Shown one piece after another: positions 15,334-22,938 of a stretch of 24,806 bases of DNA. The notes under the pieces were generated by a model. It did no database searches and was not told where the DNA came from. It saw only the letters and a program-made list of their open reading frames with translations. This DNA comes from SIG575 sp045534165. GTDB lineage: Bacteria > Bacillota > Clostridia > Oscillospirales > Acutalibacteraceae. A program made the position numbers and the translations under genes. The DNA lies in NCBI GenBank assembly GCA_045534165.1, contig JAZSJD010000010.1, forward strand, positions 1 to 24,806, read 5' to 3'. Position 1 is the first letter of the stretch. Every line of letters starts with the position of its first letter.

Positions 15334-15362
15334 TTGACTCGAAAGATAAAATATGTTACAGT
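15334..15362 (+). promoter_or_regulatory. Candidate extended -10 promoter of ktrBA
   Basis: TTGACT (15334-15339), 17 bp, TACAGT (15357-15362) preceded by TGT. It lies about 80 bp before the KtrB start. The -10 box is imperfect, and the overlapping AT-rich sequence allows alternatives. Confidence 0.5.
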
Positions 15363-15444
15363 AAAATAGTATAAAACATCGGTAAGAATTCCGTTTCAGA
15401 GAGTGACGGATTCTTGGCGGAAATTCAAGGTGTATGATTCAGTT

Positions 15445-16803
15445 ATGAAAAAACAGAAGTTTTTGTTATCAACCACACATACTATTTTGTTAAGCTTTTT
15501 GATTGCAATACTGATAGGAGCAGTATTGCTTTCTTTACCTATAAGCTCAGCGGACGGAAAACCGGTTGTGTTCTTGGATGCACTTTTTACAGCAACTACG
15601 TCCACTTGTGTTACCGGTCTTGTAGTAACGCCTACTGTTTCTTCCTGGAGCTTTTTCGGACAGCTTGTTATTCTTATCCTGATTCAGATTGGCGGACTGG
15701 GAGTTATAACAATTATGTCCGGTGTTATGATTCTTCTGCAAAAAAAAATGGGAATCAGCGACAGACTTCTTTTGCAGGATGCTTTTAATCTGAATTCCCT
15801 TTCCGGAATGATTCGTTTTGTTAAACGTGTTGTAACAGGAACATTTATCATAGAAGGCATAGGTGCACTGCTTTATATGCTTGTTTTTGTTCCTGATTTT
15901 GGTGCAAGAGGAATATGGATTTCTATATTTACTTCTGTTTCAGCATTTTGTAATGCCGGAATTGATATTATTGCAGAAAACAGCTTGTGTGATTATGCGC
16001 TGAATCCTGTTGTCAATGGTGTTACTTGTTGGCTGATTATTTTAGGTGGTATCGGATATGTAGTCTGGTGGGATGCATTACAGGTGTTAAGGCTGGTACC
16101 TACCAAGAAAGTAAAGTTTTTCAGAGACCTTACAATGCACAGCAAAATTGCAATTACTGCAACTCTGATTCTTATATTTGCAGGAGCTGTTTTGGTTTTT
16201 GCTTTTGAGTATAATAACCCGAAGACAATAGGCGACTATACTTTGTGGCAGAAAATACAGGTGTCAATATTCCAATCAGTTACAACAAGAACAGCAGGCT
16301 TTGCAACAGTACCACAGGAAAATCTGACAAATGCATCATCACTTGTGTGTCTGCTTTTAATGTTTATCGGTGGTTCACCTGTAGGAACAGCAGGAGGAAT
16401 TAAAACTGTCACATTTGTAATTCTTATTGCATCAGCTTTTTCTTCCGTAAGAAATAAAGAAGATACAAATTTATTCGGAAGACGACTCACTAAACAAGCA
16501 GTCAGCAAAGCAGTTGCTGTTACTTGTATGTCTTTCATTATTATGTTTGTTTCTACTGTTTTGCTTTCAGCAGTTACAAAAGCATCAGCAATGGATATCG
16601 TTTATGAAACGGTCAGTGCAACAGCAACGGTTGGTCTTACAAGGAATCTTACTTCATCACTTGACAGTATAGGTAAATTGATTATTATTGTAACAATGTA
16701 TCTTGGCAGAGTAGGTCCTATATCACTTGCAGTTGCATTTAATAAGAAAAAAGAAAACCAGAATTTAATCAGAAATCCGATTGAAGAAATCAGTGTGGGA
16801 TAA
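15445..16803 (+). CDS. ktrB: Potassium uptake channel subunit, TrkH/KtrB family
   Basis: The membrane pore of a Ktr-type K+ (or K+/Na+) uptake system. It has 452 residues from ATG 15445 and four pore-loop repeats, seen at TSTCVTGL (first filter, about 45-52), the second repeat around FCNAGID, the third around TTRTAGF and the fourth around TATVGLT. Hydrophobic helices fill most of the chain. The start is chosen because MKKQKFLLSTTH fits family N-termini; CAAGGTG lies 12 bp upstream. A GTG at 15403 would add 14 unlikely residues. KtrA follows after 12 bp, so the gating partner is made from the same transcript. KtrB and TrkH names are used loosely in this family. Confidence 0.9.
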   Translation: MKKQKFLLSTTHTILLSFLIAILIGAVLLSLPISSADGKPVVFLDALFTATTSTCVTGLVVTPTVSSWSFFGQLVILILIQIGGLGVITIMSGVMILLQKKMGISDRLLLQDAFNLNSLSGMIRFVKRVVTGTFIIEGIGALLYMLVFVPDFGARGIWISIFTSVSAFCNAGIDIIAENSLCDYALNPVVNGVTCWLIILGGIGYVVWWDALQVLRLVPTKKVKFFRDLTMHSKIAITATLILIFAGAVLVFAFEYNNPKTIGDYTLWQKIQVSIFQSVTTRTAGFATVPQENLTNASSLVCLLLMFIGGSPVGTAGGIKTVTFVILIASAFSSVRNKEDTNLFGRRLTKQAVSKAVAVTCMSFIIMFVSTVLLSAVTKASAMDIVYETVSATATVGLTRNLTSSLDSIGKLIIIVTMYLGRVGPISLAVAFNKKKENQNLIRNPIEEISVG

Positions 16804-16815
16804 GAGGGATATGTT

Positions 16816-17469
16816 ATGGGTATTAATAAAACTTACGCAGTATTTGGTCTTGGCAGATATGGAACAGCTGTTGCAGAAGAATTGGTAAACAATGGAGCAG
16901 AAGTGTTAGCTGTTGACATTGACCAGAATCTTGTTAACAATGCTATAAAAACGGTTCCTGTTTGTAAATGTGCAGATATTACTGACCCTGAGGTGATCAA
17001 AAGGCTGGCAATTTCTAACATTGATGTTGTTATAATTTCTATGGCAAGTAATCTTGAAGATAGTGTAATGGCGGTAGCACTTTGCAAAGAGGCGGGAGTA
17101 GAAACTGTTATTGTGAAATGTGCTAATGAAATGCACCAGAAGATTTTAAGCCGTGTTGGTGCAGATAAAGTTATTTTTCCTGAAAAAGAATCAGGAAAGC
17201 GTCTTGCAAAAAATTTGCTTACTTCAGGTTTTTCGGAAATGATAGAGCTTTCTGACGATATCTCTATGGTGGAAATCAATATGAAAGATGAGTGGGTAGG
17301 CAAAACATTGATTGAATTGAGTTTGCGTAAAAAATATTCCATTAATGTGGTAGCCATTCGCAATGGTGATGAAGTTTTCACAACAATTGACCCTGCACTT
17401 CCGTTGCAAAAAGGTATGAAATTGATAGTTATAGCAAAAACCTCCAAATTACAAAAGCTGAAAAACTGA
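16816..17469 (+). CDS. ktrA: Potassium uptake regulatory subunit, TrkA/KtrA family (RCK domains)
   Basis: A peripheral, ring-forming gating subunit of the potassium channel encoded upstream. It is 217 residues long, as expected for KtrA. The RCK_N Rossmann domain (about 1-130) begins YAVFGLGRYGTAVAEEL with the GxGxxG loop and the acidic end of beta-2 (VLAVDIDQN) that binds adenine nucleotides. RCK_C (about 135-217) is the small domain that binds cyclic-di-AMP in Firmicutes homologues. AGAGGGA precedes the ATG. Spacing of 12 bp to ktrB makes this a clear two-gene operon controlling K+ homeostasis. Confidence 0.94.
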   Translation: MGINKTYAVFGLGRYGTAVAEELVNNGAEVLAVDIDQNLVNNAIKTVPVCKCADITDPEVIKRLAISNIDVVIISMASNLEDSVMAVALCKEAGVETVIVKCANEMHQKILSRVGADKVIFPEKESGKRLAKNLLTSGFSEMIELSDDISMVEINMKDEWVGKTLIELSLRKKYSINVVAIRNGDEVFTTIDPALPLQKGMKLIVIAKTSKLQKLKN

Positions 17470-17534
17470 TAAGCATAAAATGTATCAGAGAGTTCCGATA
17501 GCGTTGATTGGCAAAAATTTCGGGAGGTGTATAT

Positions 17535-17897
17535 ATGTTTTTCAAGAAAAAAACCAAGCCTGCAAAAGAGATCAGTGAAGACAAAGATGTTCCGCACTGT
17601 TTTCCGGTAGGAGCTTTTGGTGGACGAGGGGAACATAATATACTGGAAGGCACATGGAGTATAAACGAAAATGTACTTACAGTACGTTTAAAAGATTATT
17701 ATTTTACTGATTGGGGTGGGGTATCTCAACTTGTGTCTGAAACTGAATTTGAAGGTTCATGGTCTTTTGAAGGAACACAACCATCCAAAGAAGTATTAAA
17801 AGATTGTGTGTTGGAAATTGCGCAGAATCCAAAATTAAGATTCTTCAATCTGACAGAAGAAAATCTTATATTTTTAAATAAATCAAAGAAGGAATAA
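17535..17897 (+). CDS. Hypothetical protein
   Basis: A 120-residue, probably cytoplasmic protein that I do not recognise. The N-terminus is Lys-rich (MFFKKKTKPAKE). Residues about 35-75 alternate hydrophobic and polar residues with aromatic positions (ILEGTWSINENVLTVRL, FEGSWSFEG), which suggests a small beta-barrel or sandwich. The start is set at ATG 17535 by GGGAGGTG 7 bp upstream; an earlier in-frame ATG at 17508 has no such site. It lies 65 bp after ktrA in the same orientation and may be the last main gene of that transcript. No signal peptide or transmembrane helix is visible. Confidence 0.7.
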   Translation: MFFKKKTKPAKEISEDKDVPHCFPVGAFGGRGEHNILEGTWSINENVLTVRLKDYYFTDWGGVSQLVSETEFEGSWSFEGTQPSKEVLKDCVLEIAQNPKLRFFNLTEENLIFLNKSKKE

Positions 17898-17901
17898 ATT
17901 T

Positions 17902-18003
17902 ATGGGCAAAAATATATCTGTCATAACAATTGAAGAATTTTTATCTTCAAATTGCAATAAAAAATGCAATTTATTCAATAAACAAAAAAACAACTCCGCT
18001 TGA
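17902..18003 (+). CDS. Possible 33-residue small protein
   Basis: A short frame (MGKNISVITIEEFLSSNCNKKCNLFN and a few more residues) starts 4 bp after the previous stop, with AAGGAAT 9 bp upstream. It contains a Cys pair (CNKKC). Its stop lies in the left arm of the following terminator. It may be a genuine small protein, the 5' remnant of a larger gene, or chance; nothing in its sequence points to a function. Confidence 0.35.
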   Translation: MGKNISVITIEEFLSSNCNKKCNLFNKQKNNSA

Positions 18004-18032
18004 ATTTTATGTTCAGGTGGAGTGATTTTTTT
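17993..18032 (+). terminator. Rho-independent terminator
   Basis: A 12-bp stem (17993-18004 with 18012-18023, two G-T pairs) with a 7-base loop, followed by GATTTTTTT. It ends the ktrBA transcript. Confidence 0.8.
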
Positions 18033-18045
18033 ATCTCAAAATCTT

Positions 18046-18111
18046 TTGGAAAATCTGCTCATAATTTCTACAAAAAGTGTGATACTAATATCACATTTAT
18101 TTTGCAAAAAA
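18046..18111 (+). repeat. Direct repeat copy A, upstream of the pho module
   Basis: These 66 bases match 22858-22923 with only two mismatches, and the last 54 (18058-18111) are identical. The repeat contains an inverted repeat with 10-base arms (AAGTGTGATA and TATCACATTT, one mismatch) around CTAA, which looks like a dimer-binding operator or hairpin. Copy B directly precedes a spoVT-like gene; copy A precedes no ATG gene. Confidence 0.9.
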
Positions 18112-18244
18112 GAGGGTTTTCGGCGATTTTAGAAAGGAGTAGAATCATTCTGGAATATGCGTCAGTAATCTATTGATCTGAGCAACCAAAATTGAATATC
18201 CAAGCTGTCACAAAGCCGGATGAGTATCCAACTCATTTGGCTTT
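18112..18244 (+). other. Apparently non-coding stretch ending in a terminator-like hairpin
   Basis: In the 400-bp gap before the phosphate transporter, copy A is followed by an AAAGGAG (18132-18138) with no usable start codon behind it; only ATG-CGT-CAG-TAA at 18157 is present. A hairpin at 18212-18244 (AAAGCCGGATGAG with CTCATTTGGCTTT, two G-T pairs) plus T-rich sequence acts as a terminator. The stretch could be a short untranslated RNA or the scar of a lost gene. Confidence 0.4.
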
Positions 18245-18285
18245 TTCTTTGGCACTTTTGTTATGCACTTTCCTATCGATTGAAT

Positions 18286-18338
18286 TTTACATCAATTTTA
18301 CACGGATATGATTACCAATTTTACACCGCCGCTATAAA
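18286..18338 (+). promoter_or_regulatory. Candidate PhoP/PhoB box and promoter of the phosphate transporter gene
   Basis: TTTACA occurs at 18286, 18297 and 18320, each as part of AATTTTACA; the first two are exactly 11 bp apart, the repeat period of PhoP/PhoB sites. TATAAA (18333-18338) follows, with no good -35 box, as is typical of activator-dependent Pho promoters. A second TATAAT at 18380-18385 also lacks a -35. With a Na+/Pi transporter and phoPR downstream, phosphate-starvation control is the likely reading. Confidence 0.6.
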
Positions 18339-18403
18339 ATATGAGTAAAATGCGGATGAAACGGACTACATATAAAGATTATAATAGATATGAGGTTGTG
18401 TAA

Positions 18404-20152
18404 ATGAACATTTTTGACGTACTTATGCTCATAGGCGGACTTTGTTTATTCCTTTTCGGAATGAACCTTATGGGCGGTGCACTGGAACGAAGTGCAGGCA
18501 GCAAACTTGAAATTATGATCGGCAAGCTGACATCAGGTAAGTTTGCAGGCTTACTTACCGGTCTTGGCGTTACAGCGGTTGTTCAAAGTTCATCCGCTAC
18601 AACGGTTATGGTCGTTGGTTTTGTTAATTCAAAACTTATGAATCTGAAACAAGCCATTCACGTTATTATGGGTGCCAATATCGGTACTACTGTTACGGCA
18701 TGGATCTTGAGCCTTAGCGGTATTTCAGGCAGTAATATGTTCCTGAAACTTCTGAAGCCTTCTTCTTTTACACCTGTTCTTGCGCTTATTGGTATTGTAC
18801 TCTTTATGTTTACAAAGAGCAACAAGAAGAAGGACATCGGTATGGTGCTTCTCGGCTTTGCAACTCTTATGTTCGGTATGGAAACGATGACCGGTGCAGT
18901 TTCAGGGCTTAGAGATGTTCCTGCTTTCCAGGAACTGTTTATTATGTTCAAGAATCCTATCCTTGGTGTCATTGCCGGTGCGGTTCTTACTGCCATTATT
19001 CAGTCCAGCTCAGCCTCTGTTGGTATTTTGCAGGCATTGGCGGCTACAGGAGCCGTTTCCTACGGTGCGGCAATCCCGATCATTATGGGACAGAATATCG
19101 GCACCTGTGTTACCGCAATGATTTCTTCTGTTGGTACAACAAAGAATGCTAAGCGTGCGGCGCTTGTGCATTTGTCCTTTAATATCATAGGAACCGTTGC
19201 GTGTCTGATAGTATTCTCCCTCGTCAATATGCTTCTTGCACCGGCGTTACTGAATGAATCCGCTTCGTTTGCGGGAATTGCAACGGCACACTCAATTTTT
19301 AATATTGTATGCACCTTGCTCCTGCTTCCTATGTCAGGACTCCTTGAAAAACTGGCATATAAACTCGTTCCCGATTCCAAGTTGCCCGAAAAGGTTTCTG
19401 AACTTGATGACAGACTTCTCGGGACTCCCGCAATTGCCTTAGAGTGTGCACACAACCTTACTCGCGATATGGCTAAGGTTGCTACGGATGCACTCAAAAG
19501 CAGTGTGGAATGTCTTGGCACTTATGACAAAGCCAAGGCAGAAGCTATCCGTGAAGCGGAAGATAAAACAGACCATTTTGAAGATATTATCGGCAGCTAT
19601 CTCGTTAAGATGAGTATGAGGCAGCTCAATGAAACCGAAGGCGCAATGGCATCTATGCTTTTGAAAGCCATCGGAGACTTTGAGCGTATATCCGACCACG
19701 CTGTAAATATTCTCGAATCTGCCGAAGAAATGCGTGAAAAAGGAATTGTGTTCTCAGAGGGTGCAAAAGCAGAAATGGATTCGCTGTGTGCGGCAACCAC
19801 CGAAATTGTAATGCTGTCGTATGGCGCATTTATAGAGAATAACGCTGAACAGGCATATCTTGTAGAACCCCTTGAGCAGGTCATTGACAGAATGAAAGAG
19901 CTTCTCCGTACCCGTCATATCGACCGCTTGCGTTTGGGTGATTGCGGTATTGAAGCGGGCTTCGTGTGGAGCGACCTCATTACCAACCTGGAAAGAGTAT
20001 CCGACCACTGCTCCAATATTGCAGGATGCGTTATGGATACGAAAGAGCAGAATATGAATCTGCACGAATCTCTCAAACTGCTCAGAAGCGACAATGAGTT
20101 ATACAGAGAAAAATATACGGAATATACCAAAAAGTATCTTTCTTTCGTATAA
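18404..20152 (+). CDS. Na+/phosphate cotransporter with C-terminal PhoU domain
   Basis: A 582-residue membrane transporter of the NptA/YjbB (Na/Pi cotransporter, type II) family that takes up inorganic phosphate with sodium. Two inverted Na_Pi_cotrans repeats are visible from their QSSS motifs (QSSSATT near 64-70 and QSSSASVG near 201-208), each with GANIGTT- or GQNIGTC-type sequences. About 8-9 helices span residues 1-315. The C-terminal 230 residues form a PhoU-like helical bundle (two repeats, about 345-430 and 450-540). It is preceded by the putative Pho box and followed by a terminator, then phoPR. The bases appear GC-richer than neighbouring genes (one 60-base line near 19021 counts 57% GC), suggesting a separate origin. 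Confidence 0.93.
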   Translation: MNIFDVLMLIGGLCLFLFGMNLMGGALERSAGSKLEIMIGKLTSGKFAGLLTGLGVTAVVQSSSATTVMVVGFVNSKLMNLKQAIHVIMGANIGTTVTAWILSLSGISGSNMFLKLLKPSSFTPVLALIGIVLFMFTKSNKKKDIGMVLLGFATLMFGMETMTGAVSGLRDVPAFQELFIMFKNPILGVIAGAVLTAIIQSSSASVGILQALAATGAVSYGAAIPIIMGQNIGTCVTAMISSVGTTKNAKRAALVHLSFNIIGTVACLIVFSLVNMLLAPALLNESASFAGIATAHSIFNIVCTLLLLPMSGLLEKLAYKLVPDSKLPEKVSELDDRLLGTPAIALECAHNLTRDMAKVATDALKSSVECLGTYDKAKAEAIREAEDKTDHFEDIIGSYLVKMSMRQLNETEGAMASMLLKAIGDFERISDHAVNILESAEEMREKGIVFSEGAKAEMDSLCAATTEIVMLSYGAFIENNAEQAYLVEPLEQVIDRMKELLRTRHIDRLRLGDCGIEAGFVWSDLITNLERVSDHCSNIAGCVMDTKEQNMNLHESLKLLRSDNELYREKYTEYTKKYLSFV

Positions 20153-20158
20153 ATTATC

Positions 20159-20191
20159 AAATCGCCTCTTCCGTACGAAGAGGCGATTTTT
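20159..20191 (+). terminator. Rho-independent terminator
   Basis: A perfect 13-bp stem AAATCGCCTCTTC (20159-20171) with GAAGAGGCGATTT (20177-20189) around CGTAC, then TTTTT. It begins 7 bp after the transporter stop codon. Confidence 0.92.
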
Positions 20192-20220
20192 GCTTTTTGT
20201 TTGTGTGTGGTGTTATATAA

Positions 20221-20249
20221 TTGCAATTAAATAAAGAATGTATTATAAT
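20221..20249 (+). promoter_or_regulatory. Promoter of the phoP-like gene
   Basis: TTGCAA (20221-20226), exactly 17 bp, TATAAT (20244-20249). It overlaps an upstream in-frame start and so supports ATG 20277 as the true phoP start. A second TATAAT at 20216 lacks a -35 box. Confidence 0.7.
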
Positions 20250-20276
20250 AAAAAAGTAACAAAAGGAGTGTGGAAT

Positions 20277-20975
20277 ATGATTTGGTGTGTTGATGATGAC
20301 AGTACGATCCGCGAAATTGAGGTTTACACATTAAAGCAAACGGGCTTTGAAGCCCGTGGCTTTGCCGATGGTGTTTCTATGCTCGAAGCATTGAAAACCG
20401 AAATTCCGGAGCTTATTGTCCTCGATATTATGATGCCGGAAATGGACGGACTTGAGGTTCTTGAAAAGCTCCGTTCTGAATCAGCTTACAAAGATATTCC
20501 GGTAATTATGGCGACCGCAAAAGGCACCGAGATGGATAAGATCAGTGGCCTTAATTCCGGTGCTGACGATTATCTTGTAAAACCCTTTGGTGTTATGGAA
20601 ATGGTTGCCCGTGTAAAAGCGGTACTTCGCCGTACCACAAAGGAAGAAGCATCCACTGATATTACAGTAGGCAATATCACATTGAAGGAGGCTGAGCATA
20701 AGGTTATCGCAGATGGCGAAAAGGTTGAGCTTACCCACAAAGAATTTGAGATGCTCAAACTCTTTATGCGGAATCCGGATATGGTATTTTCAAGAGATAA
20801 GCTGATGAGTGAAATTTGGGGTATGGATTACATCGGTGAAACCCGTACCGTTGATATGCACATTAAAACCATTCGCCACAAGCTCGGCAATGCCAGCGGT
20901 CAGATTAAGACCGTTATCGGTGTTGGGTACAGATTGGAGAATGAGGCTGATGGAAGCCGAAACCATCACGCCTGA
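20277..20975 (+). CDS. phoP: Phosphate-type response regulator, OmpR/PhoB family
   Basis: A 232-residue DNA-binding response regulator, presumably phosphorylated by the kinase downstream. The receiver domain (about 1-118) has the acidic cluster D6-D7-D8, phosphoacceptor D50 in LIVLDIMMP, Thr in MATAKG and Lys in VKPF. The winged-helix domain (about 130-222) has the recognition-helix region TRTVDMHIKTIRHKLG and ends at GVGYRLE. The start ATG 20277 has AAAGGAG upstream. The final residues (ADGSRNHHA) are encoded inside the left arm of an inverted-repeat element and look like a replaced C-terminus. The PhoP assignment rests on linkage to the Pi transporter and the PAS-containing kinase. Confidence 0.9.
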   Translation: MIWCVDDDSTIREIEVYTLKQTGFEARGFADGVSMLEALKTEIPELIVLDIMMPEMDGLEVLEKLRSESAYKDIPVIMATAKGTEMDKISGLNSGADDYLVKPFGVMEMVARVKAVLRRTTKEEASTDITVGNITLKEAEHKVIADGEKVELTHKEFEMLKLFMRNPDMVFSRDKLMSEIWGMDYIGETRTVDMHIKTIRHKLGNASGQIKTVIGVGYRLENEADGSRNHHA

Positions 20976-21149
20976 CAAATAATAATTTTAAATTTTTTCT
21001 CGTTTCATCGTTTGTAATACGATAGTATTACTGCACTCTTCACCTTCGCCTCTCTTAAAAATTATTTATTCGGCAGGTCGAAGACTTTCACACAAGAAAG
21101 GGGGAAAAGGCGGCGAGCGAAACCGTAATGGATTCAGCTTCCGTCAGCC
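20945..21149. mobile_element. MITE-like element with 26-bp terminal inverted repeats at the phoP-phoR junction
   Basis: Bases 20945-20970 and 21124-21149 are inverted copies with 22 of 26 matches (GGCTGATGGAAGC in the left arm pairs with GCTTCCGTCAGCC in the right). The 205-bp span encodes no protein of its own. It supplies the last nine codons and stop of phoP and ends 4 bp before the phoR ATG, leaving phoR without a clear ribosome site. This suits a non-autonomous insertion within a formerly compact operon. I see no certain target duplication, though ATGA occurs at 20941-20944 and again at the phoR start (21154-21157). Confidence 0.6.
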
Positions 21150-21153
21150 TTAT

Positions 21154-22800
21154 ATGACAAAAAAGATATTTCACTCCATATTTACGGTGGCATTGGTGGT
21201 GCTTCTTGCGAGCATCGGCATTACAACAAGCTTTTTGTATGACTATTTTAATGATTCTCAGGTGAAACAGTTAAAGGCAGAGTTGTCCCTTGTTGCCGAC
21301 ACTGTCAACGAAGTAGGCGTTGAATATTTCGAGAACTTTGATTCCACCGTTTTCCGTTTTACTGTGGTGGATGCTGACGGCACTGTGCTTTGCGATACGC
21401 AAGTAAATGCTGCCGAAATGGAAAACCACGCCGACCGTGAAGAAATTATCGAAGCGTTTAAGGATGGTAAAGGCAGTAGTGCGAGAAATTCCTCAACGCT
21501 GACTGAAAAGACTTTTTATGAGGCAGTAAAACTCCGAAACGGCCATGTGCTTCGTATCTCTGTAAGCCGGTTTACTGTAGGCCCCTTGATTCTTGGTATG
21601 CTTCCTGCCATTGTTGCTATTATTTTGATTGCAGCAGCAGTTGCCGGTATTCTTTCTCACACTATGGCAAAAAAGGTAACCGAGCCTTTGATAAAACTTG
21701 ATTTGGAGCATCATTCTGACAACAGTACATATGAGGAATTGACTCCCATACTCACTAAGGTTCGCAGACAGCACAAACAAATTAAATCTCAGAAGGAAAC
21801 CCTGCGCCGTAAATCCGATGAGTTTGAGCAGATCGTTTCTTCGATGAATGAAGGTCTTGTGCTCCTTGATGAACATGGTATGGTGCTCAGTATGAATACG
21901 GCGGCAAAGAAGATATTTGCCGTGAAAAAGGATGTTAACGGTAGTGATTTCCTGCTTGTTGACCTTACAAGTAAAATGAGCAAGGCAATCTGGAACGCTC
22001 TTGACGGCAACCGCAGCGAATACACCGAGGAAAGACAGGGTAACGAGTATCAATTTACCATCAATCCCATTGAATCGGACGGCAGGATTCTTGGTGCAGT
22101 TATTCTCGTGTTTGATATCAGCGACCGTGCTTTTGCAGAGCGTAACCGTCAGGAGTTCACTGCAAATGTTACTCACGAACTCAAAACTCCGCTTCAATCC
22201 ATTATCGGAAGTGCAGAATTGCTTGAAAACGGTCTTGTGAAGCCTGAAGATACTGCAAGATTTGTTGGTAATATCCGCAAAGAAGCAACAAGACTTGTAT
22301 CACTCATTAACGATATTATCCGCCTTTCTCAGCTTGATGAAAATCACGAACCTGCAACGGAAACAGTGGAACTGACAGAGGTTGCAAAAGAGGTCGTTGA
22401 GGATCTCGCAGTATCGGCGGCAAAGAAAAATGTGAAACTGGGCATAAAAGGTGATCCTCAAACCATTTTCGGTGTGCGTCGTTATATTTACGAGATTATC
22501 TATAATCTTTGTGATAATGCTATTCGCTACAACGTGGACGGCGGTAAGGTGAAAATAAAAATTGGCGAAGATAACGGTCATGCAGTTGTAACTGTGAAAG
22601 ACACCGGTATCGGTATTGCTCCCGAACATCAAAGTCGTATATTTGAGAGGTTCTATCGGGTAGATAAGAGTCATTCCAAAGAAACCGGTGGCACCGGTCT
22701 CGGACTTTCTATCGTAAAACATGCTGTACAGTATCATAGCGGCAAGGTAACTCTTGAAAGCGAACTCGGAAAAGGAACAACGATCACAATTGCTTTTTAA
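21154..22800 (+). CDS. phoR: Phosphate-type sensor histidine kinase
   Basis: A 548-residue membrane kinase. TM1 (about 8-30) and TM2 (about 146-170) bracket an extracytoplasmic domain of about 115 residues. A PAS domain follows (about 228-330), then HisKA with phosphoacceptor H341 in VTHELKTPLQSIIG, and a HATPase domain with N box NLCDNAIRYN, G1 DTGIGI, F box FERFYRVDKSHS and G2 GGTGLGLSIVKH. This architecture is that of PhoR, consistent with the adjacent PhoP-like regulator and Pi transporter. The ATG 21154 has no good Shine-Dalgarno sequence. A nine-codon frame (ATG 21128, stop 21155-21157) overlaps the start by ATGA and could couple translation. Production of the kinase may be affected by the inserted element upstream. 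Confidence 0.92.
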   Translation: MTKKIFHSIFTVALVVLLASIGITTSFLYDYFNDSQVKQLKAELSLVADTVNEVGVEYFENFDSTVFRFTVVDADGTVLCDTQVNAAEMENHADREEIIEAFKDGKGSSARNSSTLTEKTFYEAVKLRNGHVLRISVSRFTVGPLILGMLPAIVAIILIAAAVAGILSHTMAKKVTEPLIKLDLEHHSDNSTYEELTPILTKVRRQHKQIKSQKETLRRKSDEFEQIVSSMNEGLVLLDEHGMVLSMNTAAKKIFAVKKDVNGSDFLLVDLTSKMSKAIWNALDGNRSEYTEERQGNEYQFTINPIESDGRILGAVILVFDISDRAFAERNRQEFTANVTHELKTPLQSIIGSAELLENGLVKPEDTARFVGNIRKEATRLVSLINDIIRLSQLDENHEPATETVELTEVAKEVVEDLAVSAAKKNVKLGIKGDPQTIFGVRRYIYEIIYNLCDNAIRYNVDGGKVKIKIGEDNGHAVVTVKDTGIGIAPEHQSRIFERFYRVDKSHSKETGGTGLGLSIVKHAVQYHSGKVTLESELGKGTTITIAF

Positions 22801-22806
22801 TTTTCG

Positions 22807-22840
22807 AAGGCACTTCATTGTTTGAAGTGCCTTTTCCTTT
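22807..22840 (+). terminator. Rho-independent terminator of phoPR
   Basis: A perfect 11-bp stem AAGGCACTTCA (22807-22817) with TGAAGTGCCTT (22823-22833), loop TTGTT, then TTTTCCTTT. Confidence 0.85.
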
Positions 22841-22857
22841 ATAAAAAATAAAAACAA

Positions 22858-22923
22858 TTGGAAATTCTACTCATAATTTCTACAAAAAGTGTGATACTAA
22901 TATCACATTTATTTTGCAAAAAA
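22858..22923 (+). repeat. Direct repeat copy B, upstream of the second spoVT-like gene
   Basis: This is the second copy of the 66-bp repeat (54 bp perfect, 22870-22923). It lies directly between the phoPR terminator and the ATG of the degenerate spoVT copy at 22939, so it may be that gene's natural control region. The copies are 4,812 bp apart and enclose the whole phosphate module. Confidence 0.9.
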
Positions 22924-22938
22924 AGAAGAGATTAATAT

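Noticed and set aside
15326..15444. c-di-AMP (ydaO) riboswitch upstream of ktrB
   Set aside because: The leader is too short and lacks the conserved ydaO core.
16833..17636. Long minus-strand frame of 267 codons opposite ktrA
   Set aside because: It is a shadow of the ktrA reading frame, with no ribosome site and a low-complexity composition unlike a real protein.
18070..18097. Palindrome as a CRP or Rex site
   Set aside because: TGTGA and TCACA are separated by eight bases, not the six of CRP, and the TTGTGA-N6-TCACAA pattern of Rex is absent.
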